A stretch of 16,477 nt of DNA, from NCBI GenBank assembly GCA_964475955.1, contig CAYYZY010000175.1, positions 1 through 16,477 of the forward strand, written 5' to 3'. Made by a program: the position numbers and the translations under genes. The notes under the pieces were generated by a model. That model did not search any database and was not told the origin of the DNA. It worked only from the letters and a program-made list of their open reading frames with translations. This document shows positions 1 to 7,301 of this stretch, one piece after another (positions within the stretch are counted from its first letter, which is position 1; the number at the start of each line of letters is the position of its first letter). The DNA is from DATKZH01 sp964475955. Lineage in GTDB: Bacteria > Planctomycetota > Planctomycetia > Pirellulales > Thermoguttaceae.

Positions 1-354
1 GTTTTTTTTCGAGCGGCTTTTCCTCATGATGCAGTGTCGCTGTTGCGATGCGAGTTGGCTTTGTGGAGGCGAGGCCATGCGGAAGGGAAAGAGGTCTTCA
101 CGACTGAAAACGCCAGGTGTGTGTGTGATCCGGCGGATCGGCACGCCTTGCTTGCGCGAGGTGCGTGCGTCCTTCATGGCGTACCCGTCGCCGAAGCCCT
201 CCGGAAACAGCTCCGGCATTTCGGCGAAGCGGCCGTCCAACCGCCGGCGAAACCGCTTCGGGGCGTCCACGATCGCCTGATATTCGTCTTCCTCGAAGGG
301 CAGGCAAATCGTAGCGTGCCCTCGACCCAACGCGAGCGCCGATCCTTCGGCCAT
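1..354 (-). CDS. Transposase-like protein, N-terminal part, runs off left edge
   Basis: A minus-strand frame open from ATG at 354 to base 1 (118 codons, no stop) is preceded by a near-perfect Shine-Dalgarno AAGGAGG (367-361) six bases from the ATG, so the start is well supported. Residues about 15-76 (CLPFEEDEYQAIVD, then MPELFPEGFGDGYAMKD, then a TSRKQ..PIRRI stretch) resemble the N-terminus of a group of transposase-like proteins common in planctomycetes; this is recognition from memory. After the RRI motif, near a CA dinucleotide run at 118-128, the residues no longer look like that family, so the gene may be frameshifted or truncated. The start lies inside a long inverted repeat, as in insertion sequences that shield their transposase from read-through translation. 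It could instead be a host gene of unknown function. Confidence 0.5.
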   Translation of the reverse strand, partial: MAEGSALALGRGHATICLPFEEDEYQAIVDAPKRFRRRLDGRFAEMPELFPEGFGDGYAMKDARTSRKQGVPIRRITHTPGVFSREDLFPFRMASPPQSQLASQQRHCIMRKSRSKKN

Positions 355-399
355 GATCCACCTCCTTGTGAGCCAAGTTGCCCTTGGTGGATCATGGCC
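349..399 (-). repeat. Perfect 14-bp inverted repeat over transposase RBS and ATG
   Basis: Arms GGCCATGATCCACC (349-362) and GGTGGATCATGGCC (386-399) pair perfectly around a 23-nt loop. In a minus-strand transcript from outside, the ATG (354-352) and the GG end of the Shine-Dalgarno fall in the stem, so initiation would be blocked. On the plus strand the same hairpin is followed by five T (400-404), so it could also work as a terminator reading rightward. Confidence 0.8.
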
Positions 400-617
400 T
401 TTTTCGCAATCCGTGTCAGCGCCAATCGCCCTCCCCAGAATCCGTGACGGTCAGCAGGTTTTTTCGCCGATCAGTGGTGCGAAAGTTTCGCATACCGCGA
501 CGCGGATGCGTGAGGCACGCTTCTGAGGACTCAGAGCCGGCTGCATGTGAAAGGGGTTGTGCGCGTCGCCATCGTGTTTCGGGGCAACTGCCGTGGTATC
601 CGGTTGAGGAAGATTAC
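400..617 (+). other. Leader/intergenic region upstream of the HDOD operon
   Basis: This gap of about 218 nt separates the transposase-like gene from the plus-strand operon. The HDOD reading frame stays open upstream to 378, but the translation of 378-617 is Arg/Cys-rich, low in family resemblance and lacks a ribosome site, so I treat it as noncoding. It holds one clear element, the palindrome at 478-492. I see no convincing sigma-70 or sigma-54 promoter; an AGGCACG at 512-518 resembles a -24 element but has no -12 partner. Confidence 0.5.
478..492. promoter_or_regulatory. Palindrome TGCGA-N5-TCGCA, copy 1
   Basis: TGCGA (478-482) and TCGCA (488-492) flank AAGTT, 126 nt before the HDOD start codon. 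The same arms with the same 5-nt spacer recur at 14256-14270 and 14518-14532, both also outside genes. The form (5-nt arms, 5-nt spacer) suits a dimeric regulator such as a CRP/FNR-type protein, but matches no consensus I know exactly. Confidence 0.6.
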
Positions 618-1496
618 ATGAAGTTGCAGGACTACATCGCAAGCAACGCTCCGCCGCCGAAACTGGAAGACGTCGTTCGACAAGTGAACGAGGTTTCGAC
701 GCTGCCGAACGTGGCGACCAAGGTGATGGAAGTGGCCAACGACCCGGATTCCAACGCGACCGACCTACGAAGCGTGATCGAGACCGACGCGGCGCTCAGC
801 GCGCGCATCCTCCGCTGCGTCAATTCGTCGGCCTACGCTACGCGCGAGCGCATCTCGAACCTCCAGCAGGCGATCGCCTACTTGGGGCTCAAGCAGATCC
901 GCAGCCTAGCCCTGACGGCGAGCGTGGCGGAGCTCTTTGCGCAAGACGAAGCGATCGGCTCCTACCGGCGGAGAGGGCTTTGGCAGCATCTGGTTGCCGT
1001 CGGGATCTGCGCGCGACTGCTCGCGATGCGGCGGCAGATACCCGACTTCGAGGACGCGTTCGTGGCAGGGCTCTTGCACGACATTGGGATCATCCTCGAG
1101 GACCAGTACGTCCACGATCATTTTCGCAACGTCATTCAGACGCTCACGCCCGGCACGACGCTCGCGGAGACCGAGCGCAACGTGCTTGGGTTTGATCACG
1201 CTCGGCTGGGGGCGAAGTTCGCCGAAAGCTGGCGATTTCCACCCAGGCTCACGGCGGCGATCGGGTACCATCATATGTCGGTCCGGTACCGCGGCCCCGA
1301 CGTGGCGATCGTGCGATGCGTCGAAGTGGCGAACTTGATCTGTACGGTCAAAGGGTACTCCTCAGTGGGGCTGAAGCTGGTGAGAGTCTCCCAGCCGGCC
1401 CTCAACGCGCTCTCGTTGACTCGGGAGCATCTGCTCGTGCTCGCCCAGGACCTGGATGAAGAGCTGGAGAAGAACAGTGCCCTGTTCGGGATGTGA
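618..1496 (+). CDS. HDOD domain protein
   Basis: This 292-residue protein is a stand-alone HDOD (HD-related output) domain, a signalling module of poorly known biochemistry often linked to cyclic-di-GMP and two-component pathways. ATG 618 is chosen because GAGGAAG (606-612) sits five bases upstream and the family similarity begins at once. Seen in the sequence: the conserved LPNVATKVMEVANDP segment (29-44), the DAALSARILRCVNS segment (57-70), the NLQQAIAYLG helix (81-90), a His at W-Q-H124, an HD pair at H154-D155, H194 and Y-H-H 217-219. The HD pair is kept, whereas many HDOD domains have lost it, so residual metal binding is possible. There is no receiver, membrane segment or signal peptide, so it should be cytoplasmic. 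It is first in a five-gene packed operon and ends 7 nt before the kinase. Confidence 0.85.
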   Translation: MKLQDYIASNAPPPKLEDVVRQVNEVSTLPNVATKVMEVANDPDSNATDLRSVIETDAALSARILRCVNSSAYATRERISNLQQAIAYLGLKQIRSLALTASVAELFAQDEAIGSYRRRGLWQHLVAVGICARLLAMRRQIPDFEDAFVAGLLHDIGIILEDQYVHDHFRNVIQTLTPGTTLAETERNVLGFDHARLGAKFAESWRFPPRLTAAIGYHHMSVRYRGPDVAIVRCVEVANLICTVKGYSSVGLKLVRVSQPALNALSLTREHLLVLAQDLDEELEKNSALFGM

Positions 1497-1503
1497 GCAG
1501 GAG

Positions 1504-3702
1504 ATGGCGATCCCCCCGCCGATCACGATCGACGATGTGCTAGAGGCCGCCGACGACGGCGCGCAGGCGGGGCCCTCGTCGAACATCGGGAGCCTGCTGC
1601 GGTCGCAGCCTCCCCGCCTCGTGCTCGTCGCCGGAAGTGACGGAGTCGCACTGCTCGCCGACGATTTCGAATCGGGTGTGGAGCCCGAGAGGGCGGGCGA
1701 GCTCGCGGTCGATCTCGCGAACCGCCTCGTGGATTCCCGCACCTGCCAGTTCGACGTGGAAACCGAAGGGGGCACATGCCTGGCGCTCGCCATACGTTTG
1801 TCGGAGAGCTCGCGAGGTACGATTCTCGCAGCCCTGCTTCCGGCACCGCCGGACAGGGACGAAGCCCCCGACAACGAGGGGATTGCGGCCTTGGTTTGCA
1901 GCGCGTTTGCGTGGGCGGCGTCCCGCTACAAGGCCAGAGAGGGGGAGCTGCTAGCTCGCACGGAGCAACTCAAGGCCGGACAGGAGGCGCTGAAGGTATC
2001 TTACGCGCGCACGTTAGCCAGCGCGGTGGAAGAACGCGAAGAACGCCTGCGCGAACAACAGGAGCACACGGCCCGTCTTCAAGCCGTGATGATGGCGGCG
2101 GCCGAGGGAATCGTGACGATCGACGAACGGGGCAAGATCGAGTCGTTCAACGCGGCCGCGGCCAGGATCTTCGGTTACCCGGCGGAGGAAGTGATCGGGC
2201 GGAACGTTTCCATTCTCATGCCGGCCCCGCACAGTGAACGGCATGATGAGTACCTTCGCAGGTACTTGGACGACCAGAAGGGGGGCCTTCACTGCGCCGG
2301 ACGGGAGCTGATCGGCCGACGCAAGGATGGGAGCACGTTTCCTCTCGAGCTGGCGATCAGCGAAGCCGTGCTGGGTGAGAGGAGGGTCTTCACGGGCATT
2401 CTCCGCGACATCACGGATCGCAAACAGGCCGAACAGGAACTGAAGCGTCTCCACTTCCACAACAAGATGATCCTCGATTCGGCCGGCGAAGGAATCGTCG
2501 GGCTCGACGGTCGGGGTTACGTCGCGTTCGTCAACCCAGCGGTCGAGGACATGGTCGGGTGGACTTCTTCGGAGATGGTCGGCAAGCGATTCCACGATCT
2601 TGTCCACCACACCAAGCGTAGCGGGCAGCCGTACGCGTGGAGCTGTTGCCCCCTTTCCACGACGCTGCGCGAAGGCGCCGCCCGAAGGGTCGATCACGAG
2701 GCCTTCTGGCACAAGGACGGGAACAGCTTCCCCGTCGAGTACGTGACCACGCCGATGCGTCAGGGCCGCGACATCGTGGGCGCCGTCCTCACGTTCCAGG
2801 ACGTCACCGAACGGAGGATGCTGGAAGGGCAGTTGGTCCAGGCCCAGAAGCTGGAATCGATCGGGCAACTCGCCGCGGGAATCGCGCACGAGATCAACAC
2901 GCCGACGCAGTTCATCGGCGACAACATGCGGTTCCTTGAAGACGCGTTCGTCGACCTCCAGCCGCTGCTCTCAGCCAATCAACGTCTGCACGCCGCGCTC
3001 GCCGCCGATCGTGCCGAACCGAGGCTGGTGGCCGAGGTGGCCGCCGCCGCTGGCGACGCCGACCTCGAATACGTCATCGAGGAGATCCCCACCGCGATCG
3101 GCCAGAGCCTGGAGGGCGTGGAGAGGGTGGCGAACATCGTTCGGGCGATGAAGGAATTCTCGCACCCGGGCAGCGAGGAGATGCAGCCCGTCGACCTCAA
3201 CAGGGCGATCGAAAACACGTTGACGGTGTGCCGGAACGAATGGAAATACGTGGCGGACGTGGTCACCGAATTCGATCCCGATCTGCCCACGGTCCATTGC
3301 CTGCCGAACGAATGCAACCAGGTATTCCTGAATCTGATCATTAACGCGGCGCACGCGATCGCGGAGAAGCGGCAGAACGGATCGACGGAGAAGGGGACGA
3401 TTACGATCAGCACGCGTCGCGATGGCGACTGGGTGGAAGTCCGCGTGGCCGACACGGGCACCGGCATCCCGGAAGCTTGCCGAAGAAAGGTGTTCGACCC
3501 GTTCTTCACCACCAAGGAGGTCGGCAAGGGAACCGGCCAGGGACTAGCCATCGCGCGCTCCGTGTTGGCCGACAAGCATGGCGGCACCCTCTCGTTCGAA
3601 ACCGTGTGCGGCGAGGGAACCAGGTTCGTCATTCGGCTTCCACGCCGCGGTCAGTCATCATCCAATGGTGCACAACATGCGAAAGCGGATTCTGTTCGTT
3701 GA
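1504..3702 (+). CDS. PAS-PAS sensor histidine kinase with FixL-like first PAS
   Basis: This is a 732-residue soluble sensor kinase. Residues 1-135 match no domain I recognise; a charged helical, probably coiled-coil stretch follows (about 140-190). PAS1 (about 190-305) is FixL-like, with ILMPAPHSERHDEYLRRY followed by GREL.GRRKDG; H247, R253 and R267 align without gaps to Bradyrhizobium FixL H200 (haem ligand), R206 and R220. PAS2 (about 320-440) has the HHTKRSGQPYAW..CP signature. The kinase core has phospho-acceptor H462 (GIAHEINTP), N-box N610/N614, G1 box D650 (DTGTGIP), F-box FDPFFTTK and G2 box GKGTGQGL. ATG 1504 follows AGCAGGAG directly; an ATG at 1456 would add 16 residues and overlap the HDOD gene. 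It overlaps the next gene by 26 nt, so that receiver is its likely partner. There are no transmembrane helices. Confidence 0.88.
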   Translation: MAIPPPITIDDVLEAADDGAQAGPSSNIGSLLRSQPPRLVLVAGSDGVALLADDFESGVEPERAGELAVDLANRLVDSRTCQFDVETEGGTCLALAIRLSESSRGTILAALLPAPPDRDEAPDNEGIAALVCSAFAWAASRYKAREGELLARTEQLKAGQEALKVSYARTLASAVEEREERLREQQEHTARLQAVMMAAAEGIVTIDERGKIESFNAAAARIFGYPAEEVIGRNVSILMPAPHSERHDEYLRRYLDDQKGGLHCAGRELIGRRKDGSTFPLELAISEAVLGERRVFTGILRDITDRKQAEQELKRLHFHNKMILDSAGEGIVGLDGRGYVAFVNPAVEDMVGWTSSEMVGKRFHDLVHHTKRSGQPYAWSCCPLSTTLREGAARRVDHEAFWHKDGNSFPVEYVTTPMRQGRDIVGAVLTFQDVTERRMLEGQLVQAQKLESIGQLAAGIAHEINTPTQFIGDNMRFLEDAFVDLQPLLSANQRLHAALAADRAEPRLVAEVAAAAGDADLEYVIEEIPTAIGQSLEGVERVANIVRAMKEFSHPGSEEMQPVDLNRAIENTLTVCRNEWKYVADVVTEFDPDLPTVHCLPNECNQVFLNLIINAAHAIAEKRQNGSTEKGTITISTRRDGDWVEVRVADTGTGIPEACRRKVFDPFFTTKEVGKGTGQGLAIARSVLADKHGGTLSFETVCGEGTRFVIRLPRRGQSSSNGAQHAKADSVR

Positions 3703-4840
3703 TGATGAGCAACGCGCCCTCGATGCCCTGCGACGTATGCTCCGCGCCCAGCGCGGCGCGTGGGACCTGGTCTGCGTGGACGACCCGCACGAGGCGTGGC
3801 GACGCCTGCAACGGACCGACGTCGACGTCGTCGTCTCCGACATCAACATGCCCGGCATGACCGGCCTTGAGCTGCTCGAACGAGTCACAAAGACGCCGCA
3901 TCTCCGATCGCTCCCTGTGGTGGTGCTCACCGGCCTGGACAACCGGGACTTGAAGCGGAAGGCGCTCGACTTGGGGGCCGCCGACCTGCTCAACAAGCCG
4001 GTCGAGCCCGAAGACCTCGTCGCCCGACTCCGAAACGTGCTTCGCCTCAAGGAGTACGAGGATGAGCTCAAAGCCTACAGCAGCCAACTGGAGCGTCGGG
4101 TGGAAGCGCGGACTGCGGAGTTGTACCGCTCGCGAATGGACGTGATCTGGCGTTTGGGTAAGGCCGCCGAGCATCGCGACAACGAGACGGGCAATCACGT
4201 GATCCGTGTCGGCTGTATGGCGCGCATCATCGCCGAGGCTCTCGGCATGGAGCCGGACTTCACCGAGACGTTGTTCGTGGCCGCGCCGCTTCACGACCTC
4301 GGCAAGATCGGCATTCCCGACGCTATCCTCATGAAACAGGGCCCCCTGAACGGCGAGGAGTGGGAAGTGATGAAACGTCACTGTTCGATCGGCGCGCGAA
4401 TACTCCAGGAAGACACGCGCGCCAAGAGGGCTTTCGACCAATGGCACAACGGAGGCCGTTCGGCGGGCGGCCGTGCGCCGGAGAACCCCATCCTCCAAAT
4501 GGCCGCCCGAGTGGCTTTGATGCATCACGAGAGGTGGGACGGCACGGGCTACCCGGCGGGACTTGCGGGGGAGGAGATCGCGGTCGAGGCACGCGTCGTC
4601 GCCATGGCAGACGTGTTCGACGCGCTGACGTCCGCCCGACCCTACAAGGGCCCTTACCCGATGGAAAAAGCACTTCGGATCCTCCGCGATTCGCCGGGAA
4701 GCCATTTCGATCCCCGGGTGCACGCGGCGTTCGAAGAAGCCCTAACCGAAATCCTGGCCGTGCGCGAGCGGTTCTCCGACGCGGGCGTTCGATCGACCTG
4801 GGAGGAGGCGCTGGATGAAGCGGATTCTCTTTGTCGATGA
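3677..4840 (+). CDS. Receiver-HD-GYP response regulator, probable c-di-GMP phosphodiesterase
   Basis: A 387-residue RpfG-like protein. The receiver (about 1-125) has RILFVDDE, phospho-acceptor D55 (VVSDINMPG), LTG and the lysine of NKP. A helical linker (about 130-150) leads to an HD-GYP domain with every usual motif: EHRDNETGNH, HDLGKIGIPD (H206-D207), KRHCSIG, HHERWDGTGYP (HHE 283-285, GYP 291-293) and ADVFDALTS. It should hydrolyse cyclic di-GMP in the cytoplasm when phosphorylated. An unusual insertion of roughly 20 residues (Q..HNGGRSAGGRAPEN) lies between the KRH and HHE motifs. Starts at 3677 and 3665 are both possible; neither has a Shine-Dalgarno, so translation is probably coupled to the kinase gene, whose last 26 nt it overlaps. 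Confidence 0.92.
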   Translation: MRKRILFVDDEQRALDALRRMLRAQRGAWDLVCVDDPHEAWRRLQRTDVDVVVSDINMPGMTGLELLERVTKTPHLRSLPVVVLTGLDNRDLKRKALDLGAADLLNKPVEPEDLVARLRNVLRLKEYEDELKAYSSQLERRVEARTAELYRSRMDVIWRLGKAAEHRDNETGNHVIRVGCMARIIAEALGMEPDFTETLFVAAPLHDLGKIGIPDAILMKQGPLNGEEWEVMKRHCSIGARILQEDTRAKRAFDQWHNGGRSAGGRAPENPILQMAARVALMHHERWDGTGYPAGLAGEEIAVEARVVAMADVFDALTSARPYKGPYPMEKALRILRDSPGSHFDPRVHAAFEEALTEILAVRERFSDAGVRSTWEEALDEADSLCR

Positions 4841-6020
4841 CGAGCCGAGGATTCTCACCGGCTTGAGGCGCATGCTCCGCGGCCTGCGGCGGGAGTGGGA
4901 GATGGTGTTCGCGGGAAGCGGCGCCGAAGCGCTCGATCAGTGCGCCCCGTCCCCTTTCGACGTGATCGTCACCGACGCCCGAATGCCCAATATGGAAGGC
5001 GCCGAACTGCTCGCCGAGGTCCGACGGCGCCATCCCGACACGGTACGGGTGATCCTCTCCGGTCAGTGCAGCCGGGAATCGGTGCTCCAGTGCGTCGGCG
5101 TGGCGCATCAGTTCCTGAGCAAACCGTGCGACGCGGAAACGCTGAAGACGACGGTGCGCCGCGTGTGCGCGCTCCGCGATCGGTTCCGCGACGGGGAGGC
5201 GCGGCAAGCCGTCTCGCGCATCCAGTCCCTGCCCAGTCAGCCGAGCGTGCAGGCACAACTGGCCGAGAGCGTGGAATCGACGGCTGCATCCGTCGAAGAC
5301 GTGGCCGACGTCATCGGGCGCGACGTCGCGATGTGCGCGAAGATCGTCCAACTCGTAAGCTCCGGCTTCTTCGGAACGCCTCAGCGCGTGACCGACGCCG
5401 CCCGCGCCGCCTCGCTCCTGGGAGTGGATACAATCCGCGGGATCGTGGCATGCGGTGTTTTTTCGGGCGACGCCGAGGAGATCGGGGAGGAAGAGCTGCG
5501 AGCACTCAACGAGCACAGCCTCGTTGTGGCCGACGCCGCCGCAAAGGTCGCCGCGACGGTTACCGACGACCGTAAGGTCATCGACGGCGCCCGCCTGGCG
5601 GGCAAGCTCCACGCGGTGGGAGAACTCGCCTTGCCGAGCCAACGCGGACGATGCCTGCCCGTCTCGAATGTACGCGAAGGCCGGTTCCCCGACGAGCCGG
5701 GCCTCGGCGGAGACGACGCCGCTGGCGCTTCTGCCGCTCCCAACCCCGGCGGCTATCAGATGGCCCTTTGGGGACTGCCCGACCCGGTGGTCCAGGCGAT
5801 CAGTTACCACGGCGCCCCTGGGGTTTGTCTCGACCAGACGTTCGGCCCGCTGACGGCAGTCCACGTGGCGCACGCCCTGGTCGAGCCGCCGGCCGGCCGA
5901 CGGGATGCCGGGGCCGCGTCGATCGACCTGGATTACCTGCAACGAACCGGCCACGCCGATGATTTGGACCGCTGGCGGGAACTGTGTGCCGATTGCCACC
6001 TGGAAGGAGCAGCGTCGTGA
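4815..6020 (+). CDS. Receiver-HDOD response regulator
   Basis: A 401-residue protein. The receiver (about 1-120) starts KRILFVDDEPRI, with phospho-acceptor D54 (VTDARMPN), a serine in ILSGQ and the lysine of SKPCD; this receiver class is typical of RpfG-like regulators. After a short linker, residues about 130-385 form an HDOD domain (SLPSQPSVQ, IGRDVAMCAKIVQLVSSGFFG, RAASLLGVDTIRGIV). The HD pair is replaced by H266-A267 (LHAVGELAL), so a metal-dependent hydrolase role is unlikely. A Gly/Ala/Asp-rich insertion (about 290-312) interrupts the domain. ATG 4815 is fixed by an excellent Shine-Dalgarno GGAGGAGG (4801-4808). The gene overlaps its upstream neighbour by 26 nt and the next by 4 nt. 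Its output partner is unknown; HDOD proteins are thought to act by protein-protein contact. Confidence 0.88.
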   Translation: MKRILFVDDEPRILTGLRRMLRGLRREWEMVFAGSGAEALDQCAPSPFDVIVTDARMPNMEGAELLAEVRRRHPDTVRVILSGQCSRESVLQCVGVAHQFLSKPCDAETLKTTVRRVCALRDRFRDGEARQAVSRIQSLPSQPSVQAQLAESVESTAASVEDVADVIGRDVAMCAKIVQLVSSGFFGTPQRVTDAARAASLLGVDTIRGIVACGVFSGDAEEIGEEELRALNEHSLVVADAAAKVAATVTDDRKVIDGARLAGKLHAVGELALPSQRGRCLPVSNVREGRFPDEPGLGGDDAAGASAAPNPGGYQMALWGLPDPVVQAISYHGAPGVCLDQTFGPLTAVHVAHALVEPPAGRRDAGAASIDLDYLQRTGHADDLDRWRELCADCHLEGAAS

Positions 6021-7237
6021 CTGAGCGAATCCTCTGCGTTGACGACGATTCCAACGTCCTGCTGGGTTACCAGCGCGCACTGCGCAAGCGGTTTCACATC
6101 GAGGCCGCGCTGGGTGGCGAAGAAGCGCTCGCCGCCGTGGCCAATCGGGGGCCTTACGCCCTCGTAGTGGCCGACATGCGCATGCCGGGCATCAACGGCG
6201 TGGAGTTGCTGGCCCGAATAAGGCAGGTCGCTCCCAACACGGTCCGCATGATGCTCACCGGCAACGCCGATCAGCAGACGGCGTTGGAGGCCGTTAACGA
6301 GGGCCACATCTTCCGGTTCATGACCAAGCCCTGTCCGCCCGAAGATTTCGCCAAGGCCCTCGAGGCGGGCCTGGCCCAATACCGGTTGATCGTCGCCGAG
6401 AAGGAGCTACTGTCGAAGACGCTCAGCGGCAGCGTGAAGATGCTCACCGACGTGCTGTCGCTGGTCTGCCCGACGGCCTTCGGCCGCGCCTCCCGGCTGC
6501 GCGGCCTGGTCCGTAGCATGGTCCAGATCCTCGAAGAGAAGCAGGCGTGGATGATCGAGATCGCCGCGATGCTCTCCCAGATCGGATGCGCCGCGATCCC
6601 CGAAGACATCTTGACACGACGATACCGCGGCGAAGACCTCCCCAAGCACGAGGCGGAAGCGTTCGCCGTGCATCCGCTCGTCGGCCGCGACTTGCTCAAG
6701 AACATCCCCCGACTCGAAGGGGTCGCCGAGATCGTCGGTTACCAGGAGAAGCGATTCAACGGCGAAGGGACGCCCCCCGACGGCCGCCGCGGCAAGTCGA
6801 TCCCCGCGGGCAGCCGCATCTTGAAAGCGGCCCTGGATTTCGACGCACTGGTCTCCGCCGATATCCCCCAAGAGATGGCGATCGCCGAGATGTACCACCG
6901 CCCGGGATGGTACGATCCCGACGTGCTCTCCGCGCTGCGCAAGGCTGCCAACGTGACGCGGGCGCACGTGATCCGAGAAATGAAGGCGGATCAGTTGGTC
7001 GACGGGATGATACTGGCCAACAACATCCGGTCTCTCCAAGGAACCTTGCTGTGCGCCAAAGGCCAGGAGGTCAACCCTGCGCTGCGCGTGCGGCTGAGAA
7101 ACTGCATCTGCAACTTGGGTATCCAGGGGCCCATTCAGGTGTTCGTGCCTGTAGATTTCGAGGAGCCGAACGCCGTGACGAGAACCGCGTCGCCGGTCCC
7201 GCCGGCGCTTTCGTCGGCGGAGGAGCCGGAAGCCTGA
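6017..7237 (+). CDS. Receiver-degenerate HD-GYP response regulator (pseudoenzyme)
   Basis: A 406-residue RpfG-like protein starting at GTG 6017, whose TGA-overlap with the upstream stop (GTGA) and GGAAGGAG at 6002-6009 make the start firm. The receiver has ILCVDDD, D53 (VADMRMPG), LTG and the lysine of TKPC. The C-terminal domain keeps the HD-GYP fold pattern but not the active site: the HD pair of HDxGK is S187-Q188 (AMLSQIGCAAIP), HHE is Y242-Q243-E244 and GYP is G251-T252-P253. It should therefore lack phosphodiesterase activity and may bind partners or nucleotide instead. About 60 further residues (KADQLVDGMILANNIRS onward) form a small C-terminal module I associate with this regulator class; an acidic Pro/Ser tail follows. 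It is last of the overlapping set. Confidence 0.88.
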   Translation: MTERILCVDDDSNVLLGYQRALRKRFHIEAALGGEEALAAVANRGPYALVVADMRMPGINGVELLARIRQVAPNTVRMMLTGNADQQTALEAVNEGHIFRFMTKPCPPEDFAKALEAGLAQYRLIVAEKELLSKTLSGSVKMLTDVLSLVCPTAFGRASRLRGLVRSMVQILEEKQAWMIEIAAMLSQIGCAAIPEDILTRRYRGEDLPKHEAEAFAVHPLVGRDLLKNIPRLEGVAEIVGYQEKRFNGEGTPPDGRRGKSIPAGSRILKAALDFDALVSADIPQEMAIAEMYHRPGWYDPDVLSALRKAANVTRAHVIREMKADQLVDGMILANNIRSLQGTLLCAKGQEVNPALRVRLRNCICNLGIQGPIQVFVPVDFEEPNAVTRTASPVPPALSSAEEPEA

Positions 7238-7301
7238 CGATCCCGGGCCGTGGGGCCGAAGGACAGCAGCACGACCTATCGAGAGTATGGAGACAGTCCC
7301 G

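Noticed and set aside
378..617. Upstream extension of the HDOD frame by 80 residues
   Set aside because: No ribosome site, no family resemblance, and it would cover the palindrome at 478-492; ATG 618 has a good Shine-Dalgarno.
400..617. Sigma-54 promoter upstream of the operon
   Set aside because: An AGGCACG at 512-518 looks like a -24 element, but there is no GC/TTGC at the required -12 spacing.
4329..6080. Long minus-strand open frame (583 codons)
   Set aside because: Antisense to two solid receiver proteins; low-complexity Arg/Gly/Pro-rich translation typical of GC-rich shadow frames.
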